This document shows positions 43,511-54,786 of a stretch of DNA of 64,000 bases, one piece after another (positions within the stretch are counted from its first letter, which is position 1; each line of letters begins with the position of its first letter). The stretch comes from Agelaius tricolor (Eukaryota; Chordata; Aves; Passeriformes; Icteridae). The DNA lies in contig JALJCS010000035.1 of NCBI GenBank assembly GCA_023055355.1, forward strand, positions 2,480,001 through 2,544,000, read 5' to 3'. Position numbers and translations under genes: made by a program. The notes under the pieces are model-generated. The model searched no databases. It saw only the letters and a list, made by a program, of their open reading frames with translations, and was not told the DNA's origin.

Positions 43511-44380
43511 GCTTTACTCTCAGGTCCTCTGTGTCTGGAAACATGTGATTCCAAGAAAATCTCAGCTTTATTTATTTTGGTTTTTTTATGTTCTTCTGAA
43601 TTTTATGTCTGCGGATCCTAAAGGCCATGAAAAGCAGAACAAAGAGTTCTGCATTAATATTTTCTGTATTTATATTATATAGTATATATTCAGTGTTTAT
43701 ATTAATATTATATTTCCTGTATTTATATTCTATATTATACATTATGTACTTATATTTTCTTTGCTAATATAATATATAATATACAATATATTACATATAA
43801 TATATTGTATATAATATAGAATATATAATTTATATTATATAATATATATTATATAATATATTACATAATATATAATATATATTATATATTATATAATATA
43901 TTACATATTATATATTATATTACATATATTATATTATATATTAATTTTTATAGTAATATTATATTTTCTGTATTTATATAATATATTATTAATATATTCT
44001 GCATTTATAAACTTTACTCTCAGGTCCTCCGTGTCTGGAAACATGTGACTCCAAGAAAGTCTCAGCTTTAAATTTTTTTTTCAATGTTCTTCTGAATTTT
44101 ATGTCTGCAGAGAAAATCCTGAAAACATGAATAGTAAAGGCTATCAAAAGCAGAAAAAAGAGTTCTGTATTAATATTTTTGTATTTATATTCTATATTAT
44201 ACATTCTGTATTTATATTAGGTTTTATATATTCTGTATTTATATTAATATTATATGTTATGTGTTTATATTATATTATAAATTCTGTATATATTATATAT
44301 TATATATTATATATATAATATATCATATTCCATTTTCTGTATTAATATTATATATTATTAATATATTCTGTATTTATAAA
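43511..44380. repeat. Two-copy tandem duplication with AT microsatellites
   Basis: Unit 1 (43511-44010) and unit 2 (44011 to about 44380) share TTTACTCTCAGGTCCTC, GTGTCTGGAAACATGTGA, TTCTTCTGAATTTTATGTCT and AAGAGTTCTG, each followed by an AT-rich array (TATATT and related). The AT array in unit 1 is about 330 bp and in unit 2 about 200 bp. The start of a third unit (TTCTGTATTTATAAAGTTTT) is suggested at the right edge. Confidence 0.88.
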
Positions 44381-44712
44381 GTTTTTCTTCTAAGCACTCT
44401 CTACAGTCTCTGCAGTCGAGGACCTGTTTCATGGTATTTTGGTGACCAGTGGATGCTGTGAATTGTCCCTTAGCAGTTTTAAAAAGAGTCCTGCCTGAAA
44501 GGTCAGCAGGTGGCTGGGACACTTCAGCCACCACCATGCACAGATGAGACACCATCCAAATTTGCTGTGGCTTCTGAGAGATGAAAACACTTTTATCACC
44601 TCTAAAACTTGGGTCACACAAGCTGGGGGATTCTCTGATTTGTCTCAGCTGAACACAGCAGGAGTTAAACAGCTCCTGGTGCCCAGGTTCTGCCTGCAGC
44701 TCTTTCAGCTCA
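44381..44712. other. Unassigned non-coding stretch
   Basis: No exon or transposon recognised. A 119-codon minus-strand frame lies across the edge of the duplicated region and shows no domain. Confidence 0.5.
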
Positions 44713-44782
44713 TTCACCTCAAATGATGTAAGAATTTAGAGGGCAAACTCACCTCAAATGATGTAAGAATTTAGAGGGCAAA
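44713..44782. repeat. 35-bp perfect tandem duplication
   Basis: Two copies, apparently identical, of a unit beginning TCACCTCAAATGATGTAAG and ending AGGGCAAAC. The identity implies a recent event. Confidence 0.92.
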
Positions 44783-44812
44783 CTCCTTTCTGGAGAGCTC
44801 AGGGACCCTGAG

Positions 44813-45443
44813 TGTTGGAACCCAAGAAATTCCTCAGGCTGCCCTGGAGGACTCGAGCCCCTGCCAGGGGGCTCAGACACCTTGGCACAGAGTCCAAGAC
44901 CCCTTTGCCTTTGATTTAGCCCTTGGAAAAAATTACCAACCTTTATATGAAGAATTACAAGCCACAAAAGTTTAAGTAGAACGATAGTGAGTTTGTCATG
45001 GGGTGAAAAATGGATTTTTTGGGGTTTTTAGAATGGAGGTTCAGGGGGCAAGATGGAGGGATCTGGGCATGTCCAGCCTTTCTCCTTCTTCTTCTTGGCC
45101 TCTATCTTCTGCTGTGATGTTGGCACTTTTGGATTGGTTTAGAGTAGAAGCTCACTGTCTAACATAGGTGATAGGTGTTGGGAAGTTATGGTAAATATTG
45201 TACACGTGGTTTGTAGTACAAAAAGAACAGAGGGACAGGAGAACAGAGGGAGGCACAGTGCCTCTGTCTGTCCTGCTGAACAGACCTCGGCAGGCCAGGA
45301 GAAAGAACTTTATAGATAAGAAACAATAAACAACCTTGAGATTGAGAACTGAAGAGTTCTGACTCCTTCTTCCACCACCAGGCTGGGAAAAAGAGACTTT
45401 CTGACACATCTTGGGGTCACTGTGAGCAGCAGAAATTCTGAGA
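44813..45443 (+). mobile_element. Solo LTR, family B
   Basis: Starts TGTTGGAACCCAAG and ends AAATTCTGAGA. It is flanked by a perfect 6-bp duplication CCTGAG (44807-44812 and 45444-45449). This copy fixes the family's 3' end as GAGA. It contains the GGTTCAGGGGGCAAGATGG block, a CTTCTTCTTCTTGGCC tract and AATAAACAACC near 45325. The TATA position reads GTACAAAAAG, so the promoter motif is damaged. Confidence 0.92.
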
Positions 45444-45449
45444 CCTGAG

Positions 45450-47544
45450 GAGCCTCCCTGCCCAGCAGTGCCACACTCAGCCCTCCCCACGAGCTGCTCT
45501 TGTCTCACTCCTCTGATGACAGCTTGGGAGCAGCAGAGAAATCTAATTTCTCACCATCAGATTTACAGCTGGAGTGGGCCCCTCTGACAAGGGAGGGCAT
45601 TGTGCTTATTCAAGCTGATCAAGAACCTGAGAGCAATTTCTATGGGGAGAAAAAAAAGGTCTGCTTTAATAGAAAGATATTGAAAGTGAGCTCACAAATT
45701 GCTTTGGGTTTCAGGTGAACAAAGCACATGAAGGATTTGATTTTCAGCTGCTTCTCCTTTCTTCTTTCCCCAAAAGCACAGTGCTCTCAACAGGAGTGTG
45801 GTACACAAACAGCTCTGAGAGCCACAAGACACTGCCCAGACCTCTGTGCTCCTCATTTTCACACAACAGGGAAAGCTGCTGGGGCTTGATCCAGCTTGTA
45901 CAGGAAAAAGTGTCTCCCACACAATGCCCAATAAAAACTCAGTGCCACCTATTACACCAGACTGCTAAAACACAATGATACAGCAAGAAAGCAGCAGAAT
46001 GCATCTCCAGGAGCTCACATGGGCCAGCTCAGGCAGCAGCACCCACCTCAGCAGTTCTGGAGGCCAAGGGCATCCAAAAAACCCCAGCAGACTTGGTGCC
46101 TTTTCCATACAAAACTCATCCCATCTCATTTTTCAGGCTGCCACGCACCCAGCAGGACAGAAAGGGTGAACATGGCCAGAGGTTTCTGATGACAAAAACG
46201 CTGCACTCTGACAGAAAATGGACCTGGATCTTTCATGGCAGCCCAGAGTAAAAAAGCTTCCCAATGCTGCTCATAAAAGGAACATGAAAACTGCTTTTCA
46301 ACATAATTCTCCTACTTTTCCCCCTTTCACCTGTCATGCTCTGAAGAGTGAATAACTTCAGGTTCAATGGAAGAATGGAGAGAAGGACACCAGGAATGAT
46401 TCACTTACTGCTGCCATTCTTTCCACTGAGCTTTCCTCCCTTTTGAACATGGTCCTGGCTGGTTTCCCAAGCGAGAACTGAGTGAGCTGACTGTTCATCC
46501 ATCTCTTTCTAAATTACTTCTGCACTGCATTGAATAATTGTGCCTCCATTTTACTCCAGGGCTAAAGGTGACTAACTTAAAGGTGATTATCTTTTGTTAA
46601 TAGCCTGCATTACTGAGAAAGATCTCAGAATTACCTTTGTAATCCTTCCCCACACTTTAATGTTGCTATTATTATTAATACTGCTCTTTAAAACATTTTT
46701 CTCCTGTCATGTGGAAGCGGCAAGTGCTGCTTCTCAAAGAGATGGTGGAAAGGCTGCCTGATACTATCAAGCAGAAAGAATCCAGGGTATCACACCACAT
46801 TTTTCTCTTAAAAGTGGTGGGATTCAAGTCTAGTCATGAACTAGAGGCATCATTTGATCAAATTGCTGCAGAATGGCTGCAGCCAGGTTTCCACAGTCAG
46901 TATGGATACCCCTGATCTGGGAGCATGGAGGATTTGTACAGTACATTTTCTCTCTTAAATAAACCCATTTATTATTATTTTATCTGTTAAATAAACCCAT
47001 TTACTGCTGCCCCACTGACAGCCCTGAGGGCACTGGTAGCTTTTCTTCCACCTGCTCCACACATTCCCATTTGGGAATGCCATCCCAAATCAAGAGTTTG
47101 CAGGCCCAGCTTCAGAGGCAGCATCAGTGACTGCAGGTTTTCCTCTCCTCAGGTTTCAGAGCACACCAGCATTGCTCCAGGAGCTCCTCAGCCTGGCCAG
47201 GTCACCCAGGACTCCTCAAACACCCCATCAGGAAATCCCAGCACACCATGAATAATCGGTATTAGGCTTGCATTTTTCATGGCTCTGACTCTCTGCAGTG
47301 TCTGCTCTAACAAATCTCATTTGTCAAGCTTTCTCCACATTGTCTGCTGAGCACCGAGCCCCAGCATGGCTGGATTGGTGTTTGTGAGCACTCAAAGGGA
47401 GGCTCTGCCCAGCACCACCCTTGCTGTGAAGAAATCTAAAATCTAAACCCTGCTTGGTGCAACTTGAGGCTTTTTCTTCTTGTCCTGTCTCTTGTTCCCT
47501 GGGAGCAGAGTCTCACCCCCACCTGCCCCACCATCAGAGCCAGA
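45450..47544. other. Unassigned non-coding stretch
   Basis: About 2.1 kb with no recognised transposon or exon. A 24-bp unit with TTAAATAAACCCATTTA occurs twice (46955 and 46987). A 68-codon frame at 46709-46915 has no recognisable family. The part 46560-46680 is repeat-free and AT-rich. Confidence 0.5.
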
Positions 47545-47662
47545 GGGTCCCTCCTGAGCCTCCTTTTCTCCAGGCTGAGCCCCCCCAGCTGTTCCCCATC
47601 AGATTTGTGCTTCAGCCCCTTCCCCAGCTTTGCTGCCCTGCTTTGGACACGTTCCAGCTTAG
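47545..47662 (-). mobile_element. CR1 internal 3' fragment
   Basis: CTCCTGAGCCTCCTTTTCTC, CAGGCTGAGCCCCCCCAGC and TTTGGACACGTTCCAGCTT correspond to the minus-strand segment upstream of the CR1 3' end. Both ends are lost and the sequence is diverged. Confidence 0.8.
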
Positions 47663-48034
47663 CCCAGGTCAGACTGGGAGAGGAGATTGTGTGGGGCTAC
47701 TGGAACCCCTGGAAATGCAATTTCACTGCTTGCACTGACCTGGCTCTGGGCTGGAAACCAAACTCAAACTCCAGAATGAAAATGTGCCCCACCAGGCACT
47801 GTCTGCTCCTGCCATCTCCCCCTCAGCCTTCCCATGCACAGGGAGCCAGCGTCAACCTCTGCCAAAAACAAAAAAATACCCTGTAAGCAACACCCTAAAG
47901 GAAAAGGAGCTAAGGGAAAGAACCCCAGCCTGGAGAAAACAAAGGCAGCAGCACTGGGAAACCCAAAATCCCACCTAAATTTGTGGAAATCCCACATGTC
48001 CCAGCCCAGGGTGGCTCTGAGGAAGGGAGAGCCC
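47663..48034. other. Unassigned non-coding stretch
   Basis: Nothing recognised between the CR1 fragment and the LTR at 48035. Confidence 0.5.
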
Positions 48035-48806
48035 TGTCACCATGATATTTTCTAAAAAATCCCTTCACCAGGATTTCTTCTCCTGGGAAGCATCAGCTTC
48101 TCCATGTTTTGCTGCTCTGGAATGTGATTTGGAGAATTGTTCACCCAGCATGTGAATTGTTTTTAATTAATGACCAATCACAGTCCAGCTGTGTCAGACT
48201 CTCTGAGTCTATCATGGGTTTTTATTATTCTTGTCCAGCCTTCTGGTGTCTCCTTTCATTATATTATATTATATTATATTATATTATATTATATTATATT
48301 ATATTATATTATATTATATTATATTGTATTATATTATATTATATTATATTATATTATATTATATTTTCCTTTCTCTTTCTTATATTATATTATAAAAATA
48401 TAATATAGTATAGTTAGTATAATTAGAATAGTTTTAGTATAATAATATAATATTATATTATATTATATATTTTATATTTTATATATAATATTATTATATA
48501 TTATTATATTATAGTATATAATATTATTATATATTATTAGATATATTATATAATATATATTATTTATATATATAAAATATTATATTTTCCTTTCTTATAT
48601 TATAATAATATAATATAGTATAGTTAGTATAATTAGTATAGTTTTAGCAATATAATATAATATAATATAATATAATAATATAATATAATATAATATAATA
48701 TAATATAATATAATATAATATAATATAATATCAGCCTTCTGAAAACTTGGAGTCAGATTCTCATCTCTCACCTCATCCTGGGGACCCTCACATCAACAGC
48801 ACAACA
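48035..48806 (+). mobile_element. Solo LTR, family A, strongly AT-expanded
   Basis: Starts TGTCACCATGATATTTTC and ends CAACAGCACAACA. It is flanked by a perfect 6-bp duplication GAGCCC (48029-48034 and 48807-48812). It keeps the family 5' part (CCAATCACAGTCCAGCTG) and the 3' block (TCAGCCTTCTGAAAACTTGG). Between them, 48255-48732 is AT repeat. Total length is 772 bp against about 380-400 bp for compact copies. No coding remains. Confidence 0.92.
48255..48732. repeat. Compound AT microsatellite in LTR
   Basis: A TATTA array (48255-48365) is followed by irregular TATAATA sequence holding TTTCCTTTCT twice (48366 and 48586) and TATAGTATAGTTAGTATAAT twice, then by a TATAA array (48648-48732). The inner duplication (spacing about 220 bp) shows that the tract also grew by segment duplication. 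The TATTA and TATAA ends are on opposite sides of the duplicated core. Confidence 0.92.
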
Positions 48807-48812
48807 GAGCCC

Positions 48813-50529
48813 CACTCCAGGCTGGGGGCACCTTCCCCTGCCTGATGAGTTGTGCAGTTATTGAACAGCTCATGTCTGTCCCTGCTAACAGCTTTCCTCA
48901 CATCCACAACTTCCCCAGTCTGTGCACATCCTGGCCATGCTGCCAGCAAACCAATGGCCATGGCTGATGGCCTCATTTCTAAGCAAAAACTCCACTCTGG
49001 GACTGACTGGAGAATATTTAAGATTAATCATTGCACTTGTCAGATGATTAAATCCACTCAGCATTTGGCCTCTCATCCTGTCATACCCATTTGTATTAAA
49101 ATCATCAGGGCTTCCCCTGCCCAAAGCACTGGATCAAAGGCTGGGCTCAGGTGGATAAAGTGCTGCTATATATCTCAGCCCTGAAAATAACCTTTCAGCT
49201 GGCTTCCACGGTGAAAGCTGCACTTTTGTGGCTGCAGTCAGGCCAGAGAGCTCTCCAGGATGTTTGTTAAACTGCCCAAAACAGTGAGCCAGGCAACAGA
49301 GCCAGTAACACAAAACCCCATTTCTCATACTGGTTTTCAAGTAGGGTTAAACAAGTCAAGGGAAATGGTCTGAGAGGCAAGAGGGAAGAAAAATATATGA
49401 GAAACGAGATGTAAAAATGTTTCTTTGAGAAAACAGTGCTTAGTTCTGAGAATAAAAATCTTACTGGAGTCAGAATAGTCCTTCCCTGAAGCAGAAATTT
49501 TTCCAGTGTTCCCATAAAAATGAAAGCCATAAAACAGATTTTCAATTCCAAAACATACACATTTTCAACTGAAAAGCTTTCAAATGTAAATAGTTCTGTT
49601 GAGCCATGATGTTCTGGCTTTGAGTTACTGCTAAGGCATGGATGCTTTTTGAAAGCAGCAGATATATTCCACAGAAACTTGTATTTAATTAAAATACTTC
49701 TTTTATTTTATATTTTTTTATTGAAAAAAAGTTTTGGCAGGGAAGTTTGAACAGGCTTAGCTGTGGTAAAGACATTTGAGTGTGTCCAGGACTGACTTTT
49801 CTCCTCTGAATGATATCTGTCCTTTGGCTTCAAAGGGACATTGCCCTGCACAAAAGCGGTTTTAACCCACAAAAACCCCATTAGCCCCAAGTTTGACACC
49901 CAAATATACTATTAGTGACAGGAAATCTTCAAGTAGTTCACTAATTCAGTTCCACATCTACATTTTGATAAGTTGTCTAAAGCTGCAGGAGCTAGAAAGC
50001 AAGACTGAAAATCTCGAGAAATATTCCACATGACTTCCCCTGAAGCTTGTAGCAAAACCACAAGAACAGATTTTCTTCAAGGTATTTGGAAACCTCAGCT
50101 CCCAGCTGGATTGGAGAAGGGCAGAGGCAGAAGGAAATGAAAATCATCTGGGGAAATGTCAATGTTTTATCTGCTTGAGGCCTGGTGGAAGCCTCTGTCT
50201 GGATTTGAGTGGGAGAAAGAGGCAAGGGCAGGTTCAGGAAGGGAATGAGATCAGAGGCAGAAATGCTGTTTGCATTTCAGCAGAAAGCTTCAGCAATCTC
50301 GGATTTCTAAATGGCTGAGAAAGGTGAAATGAGACCAAAGATTGTCCCACCAGCAGCTGTGCTGGTCTGAACTGGTAAAAGCTCTAAAGCAGCTGAGTTT
50401 GAGGTGGATGAAGAATGATTCCCAGCTCAATTCCTGTCTCAGATCCCGTCTTTAACCTCAGCATGCTCCTGGGCAAATTGAACAAATGAGCAAAATTCTC
50501 TCTGAATGGGGTGCAAAAGGAGAGTTGAG
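48813..50529. other. Unassigned non-coding stretch
   Basis: About 1.7 kb with no recognised transposon or exon. Open frames are at most 110 codons and show no domain. Confidence 0.5.
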
Positions 50530-50927
50530 TGTCCCTGTCACATTCTCTGGAAAAATCCCTTTGCTAGGATTTCTCTCCTGGGAAGCTGAGAAGCCTCAGA
50601 GAAAAAGGAAAACAATTCTCATCTCATTTTCTTCTCCTGTGTTTTGCTGCTTAGGAATGTGGTTGGAGATTGTTTATCCAACATGTGAATTGTTTTGACT
50701 TAATGACCAACCACAGCCAGCTGTGTCAGGACTCTGGAAAGAGTCACAAGTTTTTCATTAGTATCTTGTTAAGCCTTCTGTAAGTGCCCTTTCTCTATTC
50801 TTTAGTACAGTTTAGTATAGTATTATTTAATATAATATAGTATCATAAAATAATAAATTAGCCTTCTGAGAACATGGGGTCAGATTCATCATTCTTCCCT
50901 GCCACGAGGCTCCCTGCAGATACAACA
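50530..50927 (+). mobile_element. Solo LTR, family A (subgroup C)
   Basis: Starts TGTCCCTGTCACATTCTC, which lines up base for base in length with TGTGGCATTCACATTCTC of the 29538 copy, and ends near GATACAACA. The family core, GACCAACCACAG (degraded CCAAT-type site) and AATAAATTAGCCTTCTGAGA are clear. I see no target duplication, so either one flank has mutated or the ends are a few bases off. The AT site is short (about 40 bp). Confidence 0.82.
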
Positions 50928-52468
50928 CCCAACAATGATGGGAGGCCACAAACTGTCCCCAAAATGCTGGCAAAGCCCATCAGCTCCCATGGAACAAGCC
51001 CAGCTCACACTGGGGCAGATCTAACTTTCCTCCTGCACAAGACAGAGTAGAAAAATATGAGAGCCTTGTTCATAAATCAGTGTCAGCCTGTGATGAGGCT
51101 TGTCCAAGCTGCAGAGAGATGAATTGCTGCAGCCGTGATTCCCTCTCCAATCCCCTTCCTGCCCTCTCCAGAAGTTGAAGGATTTGGAAGCCATAATCCA
51201 GCAAACGTGGCTTTTCCTTTCCTTTAACCTGATGCTATTTCATGTGGATCAGCTGCAAAAACATTTCAACCCCCTGCACAATCTTTCAGAAACTCATGGA
51301 GGGGGCTCAGGGTCTCCTGGGGAACAAATCCTCATTATGGAGACAAAGTTGTCCTGCAACACCATGACCAAGTCACTTTTATGTGGTGGGCACCCCTCAC
51401 AAATGACTCCTGCTGCTGATTTTTATATTTTTCTCTGTCTAATCACCACATGCAGCCTAAAACAGAGCAGCATGTAAAAAAATCAATGCTGTGGAGGAGC
51501 AATGAGACTCCACATCAGGGCAGGAACTCACATGGGGAAAGAAGAAAATACTGCAAAGTTCATCAATAGCAAAAATCAGCCCGCTATGGTTCCTTTTTGA
51601 CTTTAAATTATTTAATATACACCTTAACATTCTAAAACCACATCCAGTTGTTGCAATTTCCCTTGTGGATAATATTCCAGGTCCTTCTACTGCTTTCCAG
51701 GAGACAGGTAACCTGCCCTGAACTGCATCTGTGACTGTCTTAAAACAACCAGAAAGAGATGAGAAACTGGAAACAACTCCAATGCATCTCAGTAAGTGAG
51801 AGAAAATCTGATCTGCTTCAACCTGAGCCCAGGTGTGACAAAGCTTTGAGCAGGAACCAAGGTGAGGATCTAAAATGCAGTGCTGTACAGCGATGTACCA
51901 CAAATATTTGAAATTATTGCTGTTTCAGCCATTCCCTCTCTTCCCACCCCAACAGCTCAGCTGTTTCCCAGTGATTTTTGCTGTACAGTGATTTTAGACT
52001 GCAACTAGAAACATCTGATGGCACCAGAGGCGTGGAAAGCACAGGTACAGACCAGTGTGATTGGCCTGAAGCCTTGCATGAACCCTCCTCCTGACAAAAG
52101 GAGGAGACAGCAGCAACTTCTCTCCATGCAAAAGGAGACATCAGCTCCTCAGAGCCCCAGGTTTGGGAATGATGCTTCAGGGGTCCCCTCCATTTTCCAC
52201 AGCCTCACAAAACTGCAGCTGGCAGGCAGGCAGACAAAACTCCAAACCCAACACAAAATGTGATTCTCTCCGAGGAAAATTTTACCTTCTCAGCCAAAAA
52301 AGAGCAAACTGTGTCCCAGAGTGCTTTGAATTTAATAAGGCGTGTTATTTTTAGCTTTTATAGATGAAAATGTCATTAAAAGCAAACATATTTCTGGGGG
52401 TGGGGGAGAAGAAAGCTAAATTCCTTGCAGTTTGGAATCTTTTGAAGGCCACATCTACTTTCATGTTG

Positions 52469-52470
<2 letters not shown>
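50928..52470. other. Unassigned non-coding stretch
   Basis: No transposon or exon recognised. A 148-codon minus-strand frame (51457-51903) has no identifiable domain. Confidence 0.5.

Positions 52471-52503
<33 letters not shown>
52471..52503. repeat. TAA trinucleotide microsatellite
   Basis: Eleven uninterrupted TAA units. It translates as poly-Asn or poly-Tyr in overlapping open frames that have no other support. Confidence 0.97.
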
Positions 52504-52504
<1 letters not shown>

Positions 52505-54367
52505 GCCAAACACATTGGGCACGTTTTTCCTTTCCACACAGAGTGCTCCAGCATTGCTTCCAAACAGATAACAATATCATTTCCTCCCATTTAAAAATCC
52601 ATTTATTGCCAGCATGTAAGTGAGAGCCTGGCCTTCTCCTGCCAGGAGGACCATCTGAGGTCTGTGGAATCCCAACACCAGGCAGATGGCTCTGAACCCA
52701 CTCAGGCCCAGCAGTGACCAGCCCAAACCCACACTCAGAAATTGAGATAAAGGAAAAATTCTCTATCAGCAAGGAGGTCAGTTCATTCTGGGGTCATTTA
52801 TTTGTCCTAAGGGCTGCTGGCACAGAGGGTGAGTAGGAAACTTGAACTCAATCTTCACAGAAAGCTTTCACACCTCATGAAAACATCCATGAGACACGTA
52901 GTTTGTAGGAAAAAAAAAATCATCTGGTGCCTGGGTTTCAGTTGTAGGAGCACAAAGCTGGGCTCTGACTCCATCTCTGGGCACTTAGGCTCTCAGCAGC
53001 ACTCACAATTCAGAGATGCAGCTCTTCTGTGCCAGTAGAAATCAGTTTTCTCTCATGACAGGACCTAGAGCTGGATTTAGGAACCATTCTGGGAACCACA
53101 TGGGGAAGGTTTTCGCTCAAATCCTTGTCAATCTGGAAATCTTCCAACACTCCTCAAGAAGTATCTGTCAAAGCAGTAGTCTAATGACTTTATCCATGTG
53201 GGCCTTGCCACCTCCTTGCTCTGGCAGATTTGGGTTCTCAGGACTCACAAGGTGAGGAATGTGGAATTTTCTCCAGGACAAACACATCCACCCAGCAGCT
53301 CAGGGGAACATGACTCAGCTGTAACATTAACAAAGCCCCTCTTGGACAGGTGTGAAGGTGGACAATCAATGTGGACAATCAATGTTCTTCCCTGGGTCTA
53401 ATCTGCTGCTGATGATCCAGAATCCATCCCAGCAAGGTCATTGCATGAGGTGTAGCTGGAGGAGGGTGAGAGGCTCCAGCTCTGCCTGGCAAACCTCTCA
53501 CTACATAAGCTGAAACCCCACACAACCAAAAACTTCCAGATTCTGCTGTCCCTCAGCCCCCCAAATCCCTGGAGGATATAATTCAGGGTTTACTTTACTG
53601 CAAAATTAAAAATATCACTGGGAAACCTTTAAACCAAGCCCACATTGCATTCTCAGGTGTTTACAGTGAGGGCTCCATGATCTGTTTGCTCTTTGCAACC
53701 AAACTCTCCAGGATCCAAATATTTATCCAGGGTAAAGCAAATGGGAGGGATGGAAAGAGCAGCAATTCAAAAACTCACAGAACCTGTACATCCATGTGCC
53801 CAGGGAGCCTCAAAATGTTTATGGCTTTCTCCTGAAAGAGCCATGCAATGCAGTCTGCTCAATATGAGCTCAGGAAAATATACTTTCTGACAAGGGTTGG
53901 CTCTAAACCAGAGCTTTAACACTATTCATTTTAATCTCTGCCTCTCTGGACTGTCTTGATGAATTTATTCTAAAGACCAGAATAGATTCCCAAATGGCGC
54001 CAACCAGATTTTGTTGGCCAGTGGACCTTTGCCAGCCTATGCTGACTCCATATTTACAAAGTTCTTTAACAGGTAGAATTCAGATTTGTTGAGAGGTCCA
54101 AATACCAAAAAACAGCACTAAACTAGGGGACTGAAAAAGGGGACAATGGGCTGAGAGATTTCAGAAGCCCATTCATGAGCCTTTGCTTTGGAAGGACATG
54201 GGCCAGAGTCAGAACAAAAGCTGCACGTCCCCACAGCCTAATTCAGAGAAACCACAGTGAGGTGACAGACCTGATTTATCAGTGTCACAAGCAGATGAAG
54301 ATCCAGAGGATGCTTCAAGAGACAAAACCCTCTGATGTTAAAAGGGAAACTGCCCTCAACTTCCACC
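52504..54367. other. Unassigned non-coding stretch
   Basis: About 1.9 kb with no recognised transposon or exon. A small 16-bp direct repeat (GTGGACAATCAATGT) sits at 53359-53392. Confidence 0.5.
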
Positions 54368-54779
54368 TGTAGCATTCATATTATCTGAAAAAATCCCTTC
54401 ACCCAGGATTTTTCTCCTGGGAAGCTGAAAAGCCTCAGAGAAAAGGAAACCAATTCTTATCTCATTTGCTTCTCCTGTGTTGTGCTCACATGTGGAATGT
54501 GTTTGGAGATTGTTTACCCACAGGTGATTGTTTCATTGGACTCTGGTGTGAGTTGTTTTGACTCTTTGGCCAATCAGGGCCAAGCTGTGTCAGGGCTCTG
54601 GCGAGAGTCACAAGTTTTCATTATTATCTTTTTAGCCTTCTTTAATTATCCTTTCTGTATTCTTTAGTATAGTTTAGTATAGTATTCTTTGATATGATAT
54701 GATATGATAGAATAATGTAATAAATTAGCCTTCTGAGAACATGGAGTCAGATGCATCATTCCTCCCTGCAAATGCAATA
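54368..54779 (+). mobile_element. Solo LTR, family A (subgroup C)
   Basis: Starts TGTAGCATTCATATTATCTG and ends AATGCAATA. It is flanked by TTCCACC on both sides (54361-54367 and 54780-54786). The 6-bp core is the same as at the 29538 and 32064 insertions. The family core, GGCCAATCAGGGCC and AATAAATTAGCCTTCTGAGA are present. The AT site (54680-54722) is short and contains GATATGATAT. Confidence 0.9.
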
Positions 54780-54786
54780 TTCCACC

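Noticed and set aside
51457..51903. 148-codon minus-strand frame
   Set aside because: No domain and no coding context. Treated as chance.
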